This document shows positions 1 to 7,748 of a stretch of DNA of 17,898 bases, one piece after another; the stretch's first letter is position 1; each line of letters starts with the position of its first letter. This DNA comes from Methanobacteriota archaeon (lineage in GTDB: Archaea; Thermoplasmatota; Poseidoniia; MGIII; CG-Epi1): the NCBI GenBank assembly GCA_014240055.1, contig JAAZXP010000021.1:1-17898 (forward strand), written 5' to 3'. The translations under genes and the position numbers were made by a program. Below the pieces are notes generated by a model, which did no database searches, was not told where the DNA came from, and saw only the letters and a program-made list of their open reading frames with translations.

Positions 1-965
1 CCGAATCAGTTACAGTAAGTCTTCGTATAGCAGATGTAAATTCGAATAATCTTACATCACCAGGTTCACGTCATGAAGGTAAAGAAATTAAGTTACTTGC
101 AATAGAGCACGGGTTCCACGGACGTACGGACAGGCCAGCTCAATTATCACATTCTTGTAAAGATGGTTATGATAAAAATTTAGCATCATTCAGAGATAGA
201 GATAATCTGTATTTGGTCCCTTCAAATGATGTTGAAGCTCTAAGAGCTGCTTTTGCTAAAGCAAACAAGGACAATGTTTTTATTGAATTAATGGCAATAG
301 AACCAGTTCAGGGTGAAGGCAATCCTGGACAATGTGTTACTAGAGAGTTCTATGATGAGGCTCGGAAATTAACCAAAGAGCATGGTTCTTTATTATTGGT
401 TGATTCAATTCAAGCAGGAATTAGGGGGCAGGGATGTCTATCGATTATTGATTATGAAGGTTTTCAGGACTGTGAAGTTCCAGACTTAGAAACTTGGTCT
501 AAGGCGATGAATGCGGGGCAATATCCACTTTCAGTATTAGGTATGAATCCGCGTGCTTCTGAAATTTATGTAACTGGTATTTACGGAAATACAATGACAA
601 CAAATCCAAGAGCCTTAGAAACTGCAATTGCAGTTCTCGATAATATTACTCCCGAATTAAGACAAAATATCAGAGATAAAGGTATTGAATTTGTTGAAAA
701 ATTAAACATTCTTTCTGAAGAATTTCCTGAATATATTACTAAAGTACAGGGGACTGGTTTATTGTGCAGTGCCGAGTTGAAACCAGACATTCTTCCAGTT
801 ATCGGGTTTGATGCGGTAGAGCCATGGTGCCGTAGAAGAGGTCTTGGAGTAATTCATGGTGGAAAAAATGCTCTTCGTTTCACCCCTCATTTCGAGATAA
901 CTTCAGAAGAGATAGATTTAATAATCTCAATCGTGAGAGAATCAATTATTGCTTTTACTGAGTAA
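1..965 (+). CDS. Class III PLP-dependent aminotransferase, 5'-truncated by the window edge
   Basis: The reading frame is open from base 3 to the TAA at 963-965, about 320 codons, so the N-terminus lies outside the window. It has fold-type I, class III aminotransferase features. FHGRT lies near base 112. An Asp (codon 402-404) in VDSIQAG takes the place of the usual DEVQTG and should bind the PLP pyridine nitrogen. The probable Schiff-base Lys is at 501-503 in SKAMNAGQYP, and a GNTMTTNPRALE segment matches the usual G-T-x-x-x-N-P phosphate-binding turn. Family knowledge says it moves an amino group from an amine or omega-amino acid to a keto acid. The substrate cannot be read from the sequence. 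An in-frame TTG at 213 exists but is clearly internal, because homologous sequence continues upstream of it. It converges on the ammonia-lyase with a 3-base gap, so the two are not one operon, though both suggest amino-acid turnover. Confidence 0.85.
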   Translation, partial: ESVTVSLRIADVNSNNLTSPGSRHEGKEIKLLAIEHGFHGRTDRPAQLSHSCKDGYDKNLASFRDRDNLYLVPSNDVEALRAAFAKANKDNVFIELMAIEPVQGEGNPGQCVTREFYDEARKLTKEHGSLLLVDSIQAGIRGQGCLSIIDYEGFQDCEVPDLETWSKAMNAGQYPLSVLGMNPRASEIYVTGIYGNTMTTNPRALETAIAVLDNITPELRQNIRDKGIEFVEKLNILSEEFPEYITKVQGTGLLCSAELKPDILPVIGFDAVEPWCRRRGLGVIHGGKNALRFTPHFEITSEEIDLIISIVRESIIAFTE

Positions 966-968
966 GTA

Positions 969-2492
969 TTAGTTTAGCTTAGTTCCTAAACCTTCTTCGA
1001 CAGCGTCTATAATTTCGTTGGTTTTTAGTAGTTTAACCATAGCGTTATGGTCACGATATAATGGCCTATCTTCATCGAGATAGTCTACATATTTCCGTAT
1101 AACGCTGTGTGCAATTGAGGTACCTTTTCCAAGTTCTCCTCCTCTAATGTCTAAAGCTTGAGCTGCAGCCATCATTTCAATACCAATAACTCCAAAGCAA
1201 TTATCCATTATTTGTCTTGCTTTTTGACATGTAGTTAATCCCATTGAAACAAAGTCTTCTTGATCTGCAGCTGCAGGAATTGATTGATTAGCTGCCGGAT
1301 GTGACAGTATTTTCGTTTCAACAATTAGAGCATCTGCAGTATATTGAGAAAGCATCATTCCTGAGTGCAAACCTGGCTTCTCAGTTAAAAACGGCGGCAA
1401 TCCTACTGATAATGCTGGATTTGTTAATCGATTTAGTCTTCTTTCAGATAATACTGCAACCATACTTAGACCAGTTCCAATCATTTCCATAGGTAAAGCA
1501 ACAGGGCTGCCTTGAAAATTTGCTCCTGTTAGTACTTCTTTTTCCTTCGTTAAAAATATAGGATTGTCTCCAACTCCATTAAGCTCAATTTCAATTTGTT
1601 TTCTTGCAAACTCTAAGGAATCTCTGAGCGTTCCAGCAACTTGAGGAGTAGATCTCATAGAATAGGCGTCTTGAACTTTCTTTTCTCCACTGAATAATAT
1701 TTCTGAATCTTCAGTCAATAAATTTAAATTTGCAGCTATTTTTTGTGATCCTTTGAATCCTCTAAGAGAATGTATCCTCTTATCGTATGGCTTCATATTA
1801 GCTTTCAAAGCTTCTAATGACATTGCAGCAGCAATATCATGCATTTTCATCCATCTTTCAGCATCATGGAGAACAATTGCAGCTAAAGCTGTAAGAACAT
1901 TACTTCCATTAATTAATGATAATCCATCTCTTGCTTCGAGTTCTAATGGTTCTAGTCCTACATTTTTTAATGCAGTTTTAGAGTCTACAATCTTACCATT
2001 TACAAACATTTCACCTTCTCCCATTAATGCTAATGCAATTTGGGACATTGGAGCTAAATCTCCGCATGCTCCAACCGAACCTTTTTCGCATACTACAGGT
2101 ACAATATTGTGATTCAATGCATCTCTAAGATACTCAGTTATTTGTCTTCGTCCACCAGAATGGCCTTTGGTATGTACATTAATGCGTCCACACATTGCAC
2201 CTCTAACGATTTCAATATCCATAGGATCTCCTATGCCTGCAGCATGATTTCTGACCAGAAATTTTTGGAAGTCTTGAGTCTGTTCCGGCGTTAATGTTAC
2301 TTCAGAAAATTCTCCAATACCTGTGGTTATTCCATACATTGTTTCGTGAGCTTCAATTTTATCTTGAAGCATATCTCTACAATCATCTATTCTTTTCCAA
2401 GATTCTTTAGTTACTTCAACATTTTCATTATCTCGAGCAACGTTTACTAATTTATTGATGGTCAAAGAATTGCCATCTAGGGCTACAGTCAT
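969..2492 (-). CDS. hutH: Histidine ammonia-lyase-like MIO enzyme with Ala-Cys-Gly cofactor tripeptide
   Basis: The 507-residue length is usual for HAL, which deaminates histidine to urocanate in the cytoplasm. Conserved residues are Tyr53 (YGITTGIG), His83 (RNHAAG), the GSVGACGDLAP motif at 138-148, Asn195 (LINGS), Gln274/Tyr277/Arg280 (QDAYSMR) and Glu412 (QEDFVSMG). Tyr53, His83, residues 142-144 and Asn195 have the same numbers as in Pseudomonas putida HAL. Glu412 and His83 favour histidine as substrate. The NFQG segment at 325-328 is more like tyrosine or phenylalanine lyases, where HALs mostly have NFH, so specificity is not certain. Position 143 is Cys (TGC), not the usual Ser that cyclises to the MIO electrophile. 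The ATG at 2492 fits a TATA element about 22-30 bases upstream, so the mRNA is probably leaderless. No other hut gene is in the window, and the gene appears monocistronic. Confidence 0.88.
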   Translation of the reverse strand: MTVALDGNSLTINKLVNVARDNENVEVTKESWKRIDDCRDMLQDKIEAHETMYGITTGIGEFSEVTLTPEQTQDFQKFLVRNHAAGIGDPMDIEIVRGAMCGRINVHTKGHSGGRRQITEYLRDALNHNIVPVVCEKGSVGACGDLAPMSQIALALMGEGEMFVNGKIVDSKTALKNVGLEPLELEARDGLSLINGSNVLTALAAIVLHDAERWMKMHDIAAAMSLEALKANMKPYDKRIHSLRGFKGSQKIAANLNLLTEDSEILFSGEKKVQDAYSMRSTPQVAGTLRDSLEFARKQIEIELNGVGDNPIFLTKEKEVLTGANFQGSPVALPMEMIGTGLSMVAVLSERRLNRLTNPALSVGLPPFLTEKPGLHSGMMLSQYTADALIVETKILSHPAANQSIPAAADQEDFVSMGLTTCQKARQIMDNCFGVIGIEMMAAAQALDIRGGELGKGTSIAHSVIRKYVDYLDEDRPLYRDHNAMVKLLKTNEIIDAVEEGLGTKLN

Positions 2493-2510
2493 TATTAGCT
2501 AATAATTAGG

Positions 2511-2521
2511 TATTAAATAAA
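2511..2521 (-). promoter_or_regulatory. TATA box of hutH
   Basis: On the minus strand this reads TTTATTTAATA. Its 8-base core ends about 22 bases before the ATG at 2492, so transcription should begin at or next to the start codon. No Shine-Dalgarno sequence precedes the ATG. The call is inferred from spacing only. Confidence 0.5.
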
Positions 2522-2539
2522 CTTCTTAGACTTCGAATT

Positions 2540-2548
2540 CTTTTTATT
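2540..2548 (+). promoter_or_regulatory. Possible TATA element for the TPR gene pair
   Basis: CTTTTTATT lies about 20-27 bases before the GTG at 2567, in the 74-base divergent gap shared with hutH. The spacing is slightly short for a strictly leaderless message, and the element is a weak match. Confidence 0.3.
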
Positions 2549-2566
2549 GCCGTTTCATAGGGCCCT

Positions 2567-3691
2567 GTGCCTATTTCAACTGACAAGCAAGTTATAGAGC
2601 TTAAAAAAGATGCATCTTCTTATCTAAAGTTAGGAGATTTTTCTAAAGCTCAGAAGTCAATTAAGAAAGCTTTAGAGTTGAAGCCGAATAGTAATAATTT
2701 AGTTCATGAGTTGGCTAAAATTAATTTAAAATCTAAAAATTTCCATTTATCTCTTGAACTATTACTAGGATTAGAGGACCGAGTAACTAAAAAAGATATT
2801 TTGTATAAAGACATAGGTCTTTCTTATTTTGGGTTGGGTAAACTAGAAAAAGCACTTTATTTCTCACATAAATCATTGGAAGTCGATTCGAAATATATTG
2901 AAGCTCTAGTCCTCAAGGGAAAAACCCTTCGTGAACTAGAAAATTATGATGAAGCTATGGCTACTTTTGATAAAGTAATTTCAAAATCTTCAAACCACAG
3001 AGATGCACTGTACCAGAAGGGTAAGATTAATCATATTTTAGGTAAATATCGAGAATCTCTCGATTTATTCGATAAGGTTTTAGCTATTACTCCTAGAGAT
3101 ATTGAAGTACTTCAGGCAAAGGGCTTATCGCATGATGAATTAAATGAATATCGGGAAGCTTCGGATGCAATTAACAAGAGTAAAACGGTAGAGGATGAAG
3201 TTATCTATAATGACAGAGGAGTAGCCTTGACTCGTTTAGGATACAATCATAAGGCAATCGATAGTTATCGTAGGGCGCTTTCTTCTAATCCTAAATATGC
3301 AGTTTGTTGGTTTAATTTAGGTAAAGCACTATTTCGTGTAGGTGATCTTAAAGAAGCTTTAAAGGCTTTCAAACAATCTACCGAATTGAATCCTAAAAAC
3401 AGAAGTGCCTGGAACAATAGAGGAGTTACTCTTCGCCAACTTAATAAATTGGAGGAGTCTTTAGATTGCTATGATAGAGCTATTGCTCTCAAAAAGAGTT
3501 ATTCTTGGGCATGGCACAACAAGGGATATGTTTTAGAATTATTAGATCGACCTAGAGAATCATTAGTGTGCTATGAAGAGGCTTTGAAGCATAAACCAAG
3601 TTCAGAAGAACACGGTGGCGATGAATGGGATAAACTCAAAAAAGATACAAACAAAGCTATCATTAGGATTAATAAGATAATAGGTGAATAA
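2567..3691 (+). CDS. TPR-repeat protein, first of a tandem pair
   Basis: This 374-residue protein is built almost wholly of about ten tetratricopeptide repeats of about 34 residues, from residue ~15 to ~345. Clear units include AWNNRGV near 283 and DRAIAL near 303. It has no signal peptide or membrane segment, so it should be a soluble cytoplasmic scaffold for protein-protein contacts. The start is GTG at 2567. An in-frame TAG at 2558 excludes any earlier start, and no Shine-Dalgarno is seen. It is followed directly by a second, longer TPR protein with related repeats, so the two are probably co-transcribed and may have arisen by duplication. The partner is not indicated by the sequence. TPR arrays are too general to assign a pathway. 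Confidence 0.85.
   Translation: MPISTDKQVIELKKDASSYLKLGDFSKAQKSIKKALELKPNSNNLVHELAKINLKSKNFHLSLELLLGLEDRVTKKDILYKDIGLSYFGLGKLEKALYFSHKSLEVDSKYIEALVLKGKTLRELENYDEAMATFDKVISKSSNHRDALYQKGKINHILGKYRESLDLFDKVLAITPRDIEVLQAKGLSHDELNEYREASDAINKSKTVEDEVIYNDRGVALTRLGYNHKAIDSYRRALSSNPKYAVCWFNLGKALFRVGDLKEALKAFKQSTELNPKNRSAWNNRGVTLRQLNKLEESLDCYDRAIALKKSYSWAWHNKGYVLELLDRPRESLVCYEEALKHKPSSEEHGGDEWDKLKKDTNKAIIRINKIIGE
3682..3687 (+). promoter_or_regulatory. Shine-Dalgarno site deciding the start of the second TPR gene
   Basis: AGGTGA sits inside the last codons of the upstream gene and five bases before TTG 3693. The alternative in-frame GTG at 3684 lies within this site and has no ribosome-binding sequence of its own. 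This favours TTG 3693. Confidence 0.45.
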
Positions 3692-3692
3692 G

Positions 3693-5420
3693 TTGGATAT
3701 TGTTGACATTATTGAATCTGGTGAAAATTTTTTAGACGATGGTAAGGTCGGTGAGGCGCATAAGAAATTTTTAGAAGCTTTAAACTTAGTTCCAGAAGAT
3801 CCTCAGATGCACAACCGTCTTGGTATGTTTGAGATGTCCCAAGGGAATCCTTCAAAGGCTGAAAAATATTATCGTAAAGCATGTGAATTAGCACCTGAAG
3901 TATCTCGTTATCACATGAGATTAGGAGATTCATTACAGCGTCTGAACAAATATGAAGATGCAATCCAGTCCTATTCGAGATCACTTGAATTAGAACCTAA
4001 GAATGCTCCGGCTTGGAATAATCGAGGCTTTGCAAATTTCAATATAGATAGGTGGAACGAGGCTCTTCGTTGTTACGATGAATCAATGCGTTCAGATCCG
4101 ACCTATGCCGTTGCATGGTATAATTATGGATATACCCTTCAATTGTCTGGTCGTTTAAACGAGTCCAAAGATTTTTATCAGAAGGCAGTTGATCTAGACC
4201 CCACTGACAAAATTGCTTGGAATAATTTAGCGAATGTACATTATAATCAAGGCCAATATGAAAGAAGTATTGAGATATATAAGGAATCTATAAAATTAGA
4301 TAGTGAATATGTAATTGCAGTTAATAATATTGGGAATGCTTTGGATCACCTTCATAGATATCAAGAATCAATTCCATATCATGAAAGAGCTATTGAATTA
4401 GATTCCACATTTCATTATGCATGGATGGCCAAAGGTAGAGCTTTGACTAAATTAAATAGGCCTGAGGAGGGATTGGAATTCATAGAAACTTCCATTGAAT
4501 TAGATTCAGATGATCCTGATTATTACGAAGCTCTAGCTCGTTGTTATGTTGAGCTTAATCAATTAGATAAGGCCAGATCAGTATTGAATCAAGGATTGGC
4601 ATTAGATGGACAACATGTTCCATGCTGGGTTGCTTTAGGTGATGTAAACACTCACAGCAAGAATCATGTACAATCATTACAATGTTATGATGAAGCAGTC
4701 CGCGCACAAGACGTATTATCAAGAAATAGAATGAGAGATTTAGATTGGATTGAGAAAGGTCGGATATTGCACGAAGCTGGAGTAGTACACGAGGGTTTGA
4801 GACAGTATAATAATGCAATAAACGTAGCATCTTCAACGAGTCGACCTTACTTTAGAATGGCTAAAGTATTACTTAATGACGATAGGTATGAAGAGGCTAA
4901 AGAAGTGGTAAAGAAGGGATTAGATGTAGACCCAGATTCTATTACTGGTTACGGTTTACTGATCCAATCTTTAAGTGATTCTGAAATTAAGACAGATATT
5001 GAGATTCTAATGTTAAAGGTACAAGAATCAAAAAGCCTTAAAAGTTTACTTGGTTCTAAACTAGTAAGTATTGCTCCTTCCAAGGCTTTAGAAATTTTAG
5101 GTGAAGACAAGATTGAAGATATAATGAACAAAATAACCTGTTTTAAAAATTTGAATAAAAGTAAGGAATCTTTGTCTTTAGCAAAATATGCCATAAATCT
5201 TAATCCTAATGATATTAATTTGTGGCTTGCAGCGGGCTGGAGCGCATATGATTTAGAAGAATACAGTGAAGCTGAGAACTTCTTTGAATCTGCTTTAGGT
5301 TGTGATATTTCGTGTGCCGACGCTTTATTTGGAAAAGGTTCTGTTATGAAAAGGATAGGTAAAGATTATTCATATTGCCAAAGGGCATTAGCAGAAATAG
5401 ATTCCGAATTAATTATTTAG
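3693..5420 (+). CDS. TPR-repeat protein, second of a tandem pair
   Basis: About 575 residues with some fourteen TPR units. The N-terminal run (residues ~5-430) is regular, with strong AWNNRG, AWYNYG and AWNNLAN starts spaced by 34 residues. A less regular stretch (~430-500) follows, then two final repeats (~500-570). It is predicted to be soluble, with no signal peptide. TTG 3693 is preferred because AGGTGA lies five bases upstream. GTG 3684, three codons earlier, is the alternative and would overlap the previous gene by eight bases. It is co-directional with and almost contiguous to the first TPR gene, so translational coupling is likely. Its end overlaps the 3' end of the opposing glycosyltransferase gene by eight bases. 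The function is unknown beyond protein-protein scaffolding. Confidence 0.85.
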   Translation: MDIVDIIESGENFLDDGKVGEAHKKFLEALNLVPEDPQMHNRLGMFEMSQGNPSKAEKYYRKACELAPEVSRYHMRLGDSLQRLNKYEDAIQSYSRSLELEPKNAPAWNNRGFANFNIDRWNEALRCYDESMRSDPTYAVAWYNYGYTLQLSGRLNESKDFYQKAVDLDPTDKIAWNNLANVHYNQGQYERSIEIYKESIKLDSEYVIAVNNIGNALDHLHRYQESIPYHERAIELDSTFHYAWMAKGRALTKLNRPEEGLEFIETSIELDSDDPDYYEALARCYVELNQLDKARSVLNQGLALDGQHVPCWVALGDVNTHSKNHVQSLQCYDEAVRAQDVLSRNRMRDLDWIEKGRILHEAGVVHEGLRQYNNAINVASSTSRPYFRMAKVLLNDDRYEEAKEVVKKGLDVDPDSITGYGLLIQSLSDSEIKTDIEILMLKVQESKSLKSLLGSKLVSIAPSKALEILGEDKIEDIMNKITCFKNLNKSKESLSLAKYAINLNPNDINLWLAAGWSAYDLEEYSEAENFFESALGCDISCADALFGKGSVMKRIGKDYSYCQRALAEIDSELII

Positions 5421-6534
5421 ACACTAAATCTAAGAATATAGTTTCAATGTCTTTTGAAACTTTTTCCCAAGAAAATAATTTTTCAACTCTTTCCCGGCCT
5501 CTTTTACCCATTTGTTTTGCCGTCTCAGGGTAGCTCCATATCTTTTCTAATGCTTCCGCGATTGCTTCAGGGTCTAGCGGTTCCACGATAAACCCCTCTT
5601 CAGGTGATATAACTTCTCTGACACCAGGTATGTTACTGAGAATCAAAGGTTTACCAGTAGCCATCCCTTCTAATCCAACAATGCCAAATGCCTCTAGTCT
5701 AGATGTAGAAGGTAAAACTACAACATCTGTAGCTGCATAATATGCAGGGAGCCAGTAATCAGAAATAGGTCCAACGAAAATAATTCTCTCCTCTAAACCA
5801 AGTTTTTTTGTCAATTTTTTTAGCCAAGAAAGATAAGGTCCATCACCTATAATCATTAATTTTCCATTCTGAGTATAGTTTATGGCTCTTATCAAAATAC
5901 CAATTCCTTTGTGAGGTACTAATCTTCCAACAAATAATGCTAGAGACTCATCTTTGTCTGCATATTTTTCTCTGATAAAGTCACCTTCATTGCTAGGGTG
6001 AAACCGATGAATGTCTACGGCATTTGGAACGACATCTACATCAATATTCCATAAGCTTCTGGAAGTAGTAGCATAACTATTTGTTGTTGAAATGACTCTG
6101 TCAGCAGCCTCGAGAGGGTATTTTCCAAGCATATTTTGGTATAAATTTACTGCTAGGTTTCCAAATATTCCTTTTAGTTCTAGATCACAATGATGTGTTA
6201 CAACTAAAGGTTTACCCGATTCCTTAGCGCCTTTGGCTGCAAATCTCTCAGTAAATGGAGGTGGTGAATGTACATGAACTATATCTGCATGACTTCTTCT
6301 GACAAAACTTTGAACTGAAGTAACCAGTGGAGTATTATACATATTAATCCACTGAGGCAATCTAGTTATTTTTATACCATTAAGATTTTCAGTTTCCGGC
6401 ATTCTACTATATCTTGAAGTTGCAACTTCTACATTATGTCCTAATTTGATTAAATTTTCACAAAGTCCAAGAACATGTGATTCAACTCCCCCGAAATGAG
6501 GGTGAAAATATGGAGTTACTTGTAATATATGCAT
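5413..6534 (-). CDS. GT4-family glycosyltransferase
   Basis: A 373-residue GT-B fold enzyme of family GT4, which moves a sugar from a nucleotide sugar to a lipid or glycan acceptor with retained anomer. The N-terminal domain has the FGGVESH loop (14-20). The C-terminal donor-binding domain has FVGRLVPHKG (201-210, with Arg204 and Lys209) and IGDGP (229-233). It also carries the EX7E pair Glu281/Glu289 in LEAFGIVGLEG. There is no membrane segment, so it should work at the cytoplasmic membrane face. Its ATG overlaps the stop of the upstream GlmU-like gene by one base (TAATG), so the two are co-translated. The likely donor is the nucleotide sugar made by that neighbour, which is inference. It is the last gene of the five-gene unit and ends tail-to-tail with the TPR gene. 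The exact sugar and acceptor are unknown. Confidence 0.88.
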   Translation of the reverse strand: MHILQVTPYFHPHFGGVESHVLGLCENLIKLGHNVEVATSRYSRMPETENLNGIKITRLPQWINMYNTPLVTSVQSFVRRSHADIVHVHSPPPFTERFAAKGAKESGKPLVVTHHCDLELKGIFGNLAVNLYQNMLGKYPLEAADRVISTTNSYATTSRSLWNIDVDVVPNAVDIHRFHPSNEGDFIREKYADKDESLALFVGRLVPHKGIGILIRAINYTQNGKLMIIGDGPYLSWLKKLTKKLGLEERIIFVGPISDYWLPAYYAATDVVVLPSTSRLEAFGIVGLEGMATGKPLILSNIPGVREVISPEEGFIVEPLDPEAIAEALEKIWSYPETAKQMGKRGRERVEKLFSWEKVSKDIETIFLDLVSK

Positions 6535-7748
6535 TAAATAATTGTACTCTGAGATTCATAAGTTCCAGAAACTGACGCATTTGGACCAATTCTAACATAA
6601 CTCCCCAATATTGTTCCAGCATTTATTGTGGAGTTTATTCCTGTATTTACATTATCTCCAATTATAGCTCCGAATTTTCTTCTTCCCGAATCTATTTTTT
6701 TTCCTTGATGTACTACATTTATAGTATTTTTATCCAATCGTAGATTCGCAATTTTTGTTCCAGAACCAAGATTACTGTTCTTTCCAATAATGGAATCACC
6801 AACATAGTTGTGGTGGGGGGCTTTTGCGCCTTTCATTAATATTGAATTTTTAATTTCACTTGAAGCTCCAATTTTGTTATCTCCGCACAATACAGTACCA
6901 ATTCTTAGATATGCATTAGGCCCAATTGTACAATTTTCACCAATCCAAACAGGTCCTTCAATATAGGTTCCTGATTTAATAATTGAATTTTCTCCTAAAT
7001 GCAAATCTCCTTTTATTGTAACATTGTCTTCAATTATTCCTTGAATATTATTACTAATGTCTTTAATATAAATTTCATTTGCAGTGATTAAATCCCAAGG
7101 AGATCCTATGTCTTTCCAAAATCCAGCGTGATTTACTATTTTTATTTTATCAGATATGGATTGTAATGCATCTGTAAGTTCATATTCTCCTCTTATAGAT
7201 TTTTTAATATTATCTATTGCACTAAAGATTCTTTTATCAAATATGTAGCTTCCTGCATTTATTATTCCTTTACCTTTTGCACCTTTTTCAATAATGGATA
7301 CCAAATAGTCATTTTGACTTTCTACAACTCCAAAATTGGAACAGTCCTCTACTTCGGTAACCATCATTGCTAAATTGTTCTTATCATGATTAAGTTTTGT
7401 TAAATTTTCTGCATTAATAATCATGTCTCCATTTATACAATAAAATCGTTCTTCAATAACATTTTTAGCTTGAGCGACAGCATGGCCAGTTCCTTTTTGT
7501 TCTTCTTGAGTAATATAATCAATATTCACGCCATACTTCCCCCCATTTTCCAATTTATCTGAAATATCTTTCATTTTGTATCCTATCAATATGAAAATAT
7601 TTTTAACTCCAACTTTCTTTAGTTCATAAATTTGTCTTTCAATAATTGATAATCCGCCAATTGGTAACAGAGGTTTTGGATTATTTTCAGTTAATGGCCA
7701 CATACGTGTCCCTTTTCCGGCAGCTAGTATCAATGCATTTTCAATCAT
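6534..7748 (-). CDS. Bifunctional GlmU-like sugar-1-phosphate nucleotidyltransferase/acetyltransferase
   Basis: 404 residues. The N-terminal Rossmann-like nucleotidyltransferase domain (1-230) has the LAAGKGTRMWPLT signature (8-20), the PKPLLP lysine (24-29) and NGD (106-108). The C-terminal left-handed beta-helix (~238-400) shows hexapeptide repeats such as IGENCTIGPNA. Its acetyltransferase site reads HHNYVGD (312-318). His312 and Tyr315 align with His363 and Tyr366 of E. coli GlmU, so acetyltransfer is plausible as well as nucleotidyl transfer. The likely product is UDP-GlcNAc or a related sugar nucleotide, as described for archaeal enzymes of this type such as Sulfolobus ST0452. The ATG shares four bases (ATGA) with the end of gatE, and its own stop overlaps the glycosyltransferase start. 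This indicates strong coupling and suggests that it feeds the glycosyltransferase. A plain dTDP/UDP-glucose pyrophosphorylase role is the alternative. Confidence 0.83.
   Translation of the reverse strand: MIENALILAAGKGTRMWPLTENNPKPLLPIGGLSIIERQIYELKKVGVKNIFILIGYKMKDISDKLENGGKYGVNIDYITQEEQKGTGHAVAQAKNVIEERFYCINGDMIINAENLTKLNHDKNNLAMMVTEVEDCSNFGVVESQNDYLVSIIEKGAKGKGIINAGSYIFDKRIFSAIDNIKKSIRGEYELTDALQSISDKIKIVNHAGFWKDIGSPWDLITANEIYIKDISNNIQGIIEDNVTIKGDLHLGENSIIKSGTYIEGPVWIGENCTIGPNAYLRIGTVLCGDNKIGASSEIKNSILMKGAKAPHHNYVGDSIIGKNSNLGSGTKIANLRLDKNTINVVHQGKKIDSGRRKFGAIIGDNVNTGINSTINAGTILGSYVRIGPNASVSGTYESQSTII

Noticed and set aside
213..965. Start of the aminotransferase at TTG 213
   Set aside because: The same frame stays open to base 3 and carries conserved FHGRT upstream, so 213 is internal and the true start lies before the window.
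1753..2294. Two plus-strand open frames (119 and 61 codons) inside hutH
   Set aside because: They run antisense to a fully conserved ammonia-lyase and have no homology-like motifs, so they are shadows.
2493..2566. Possible small RNA or tRNA in the hutH/TPR divergent gap
   Set aside because: The gap is 74 bases of AT-rich sequence with TATA-like elements and no cloverleaf or stem-loop.
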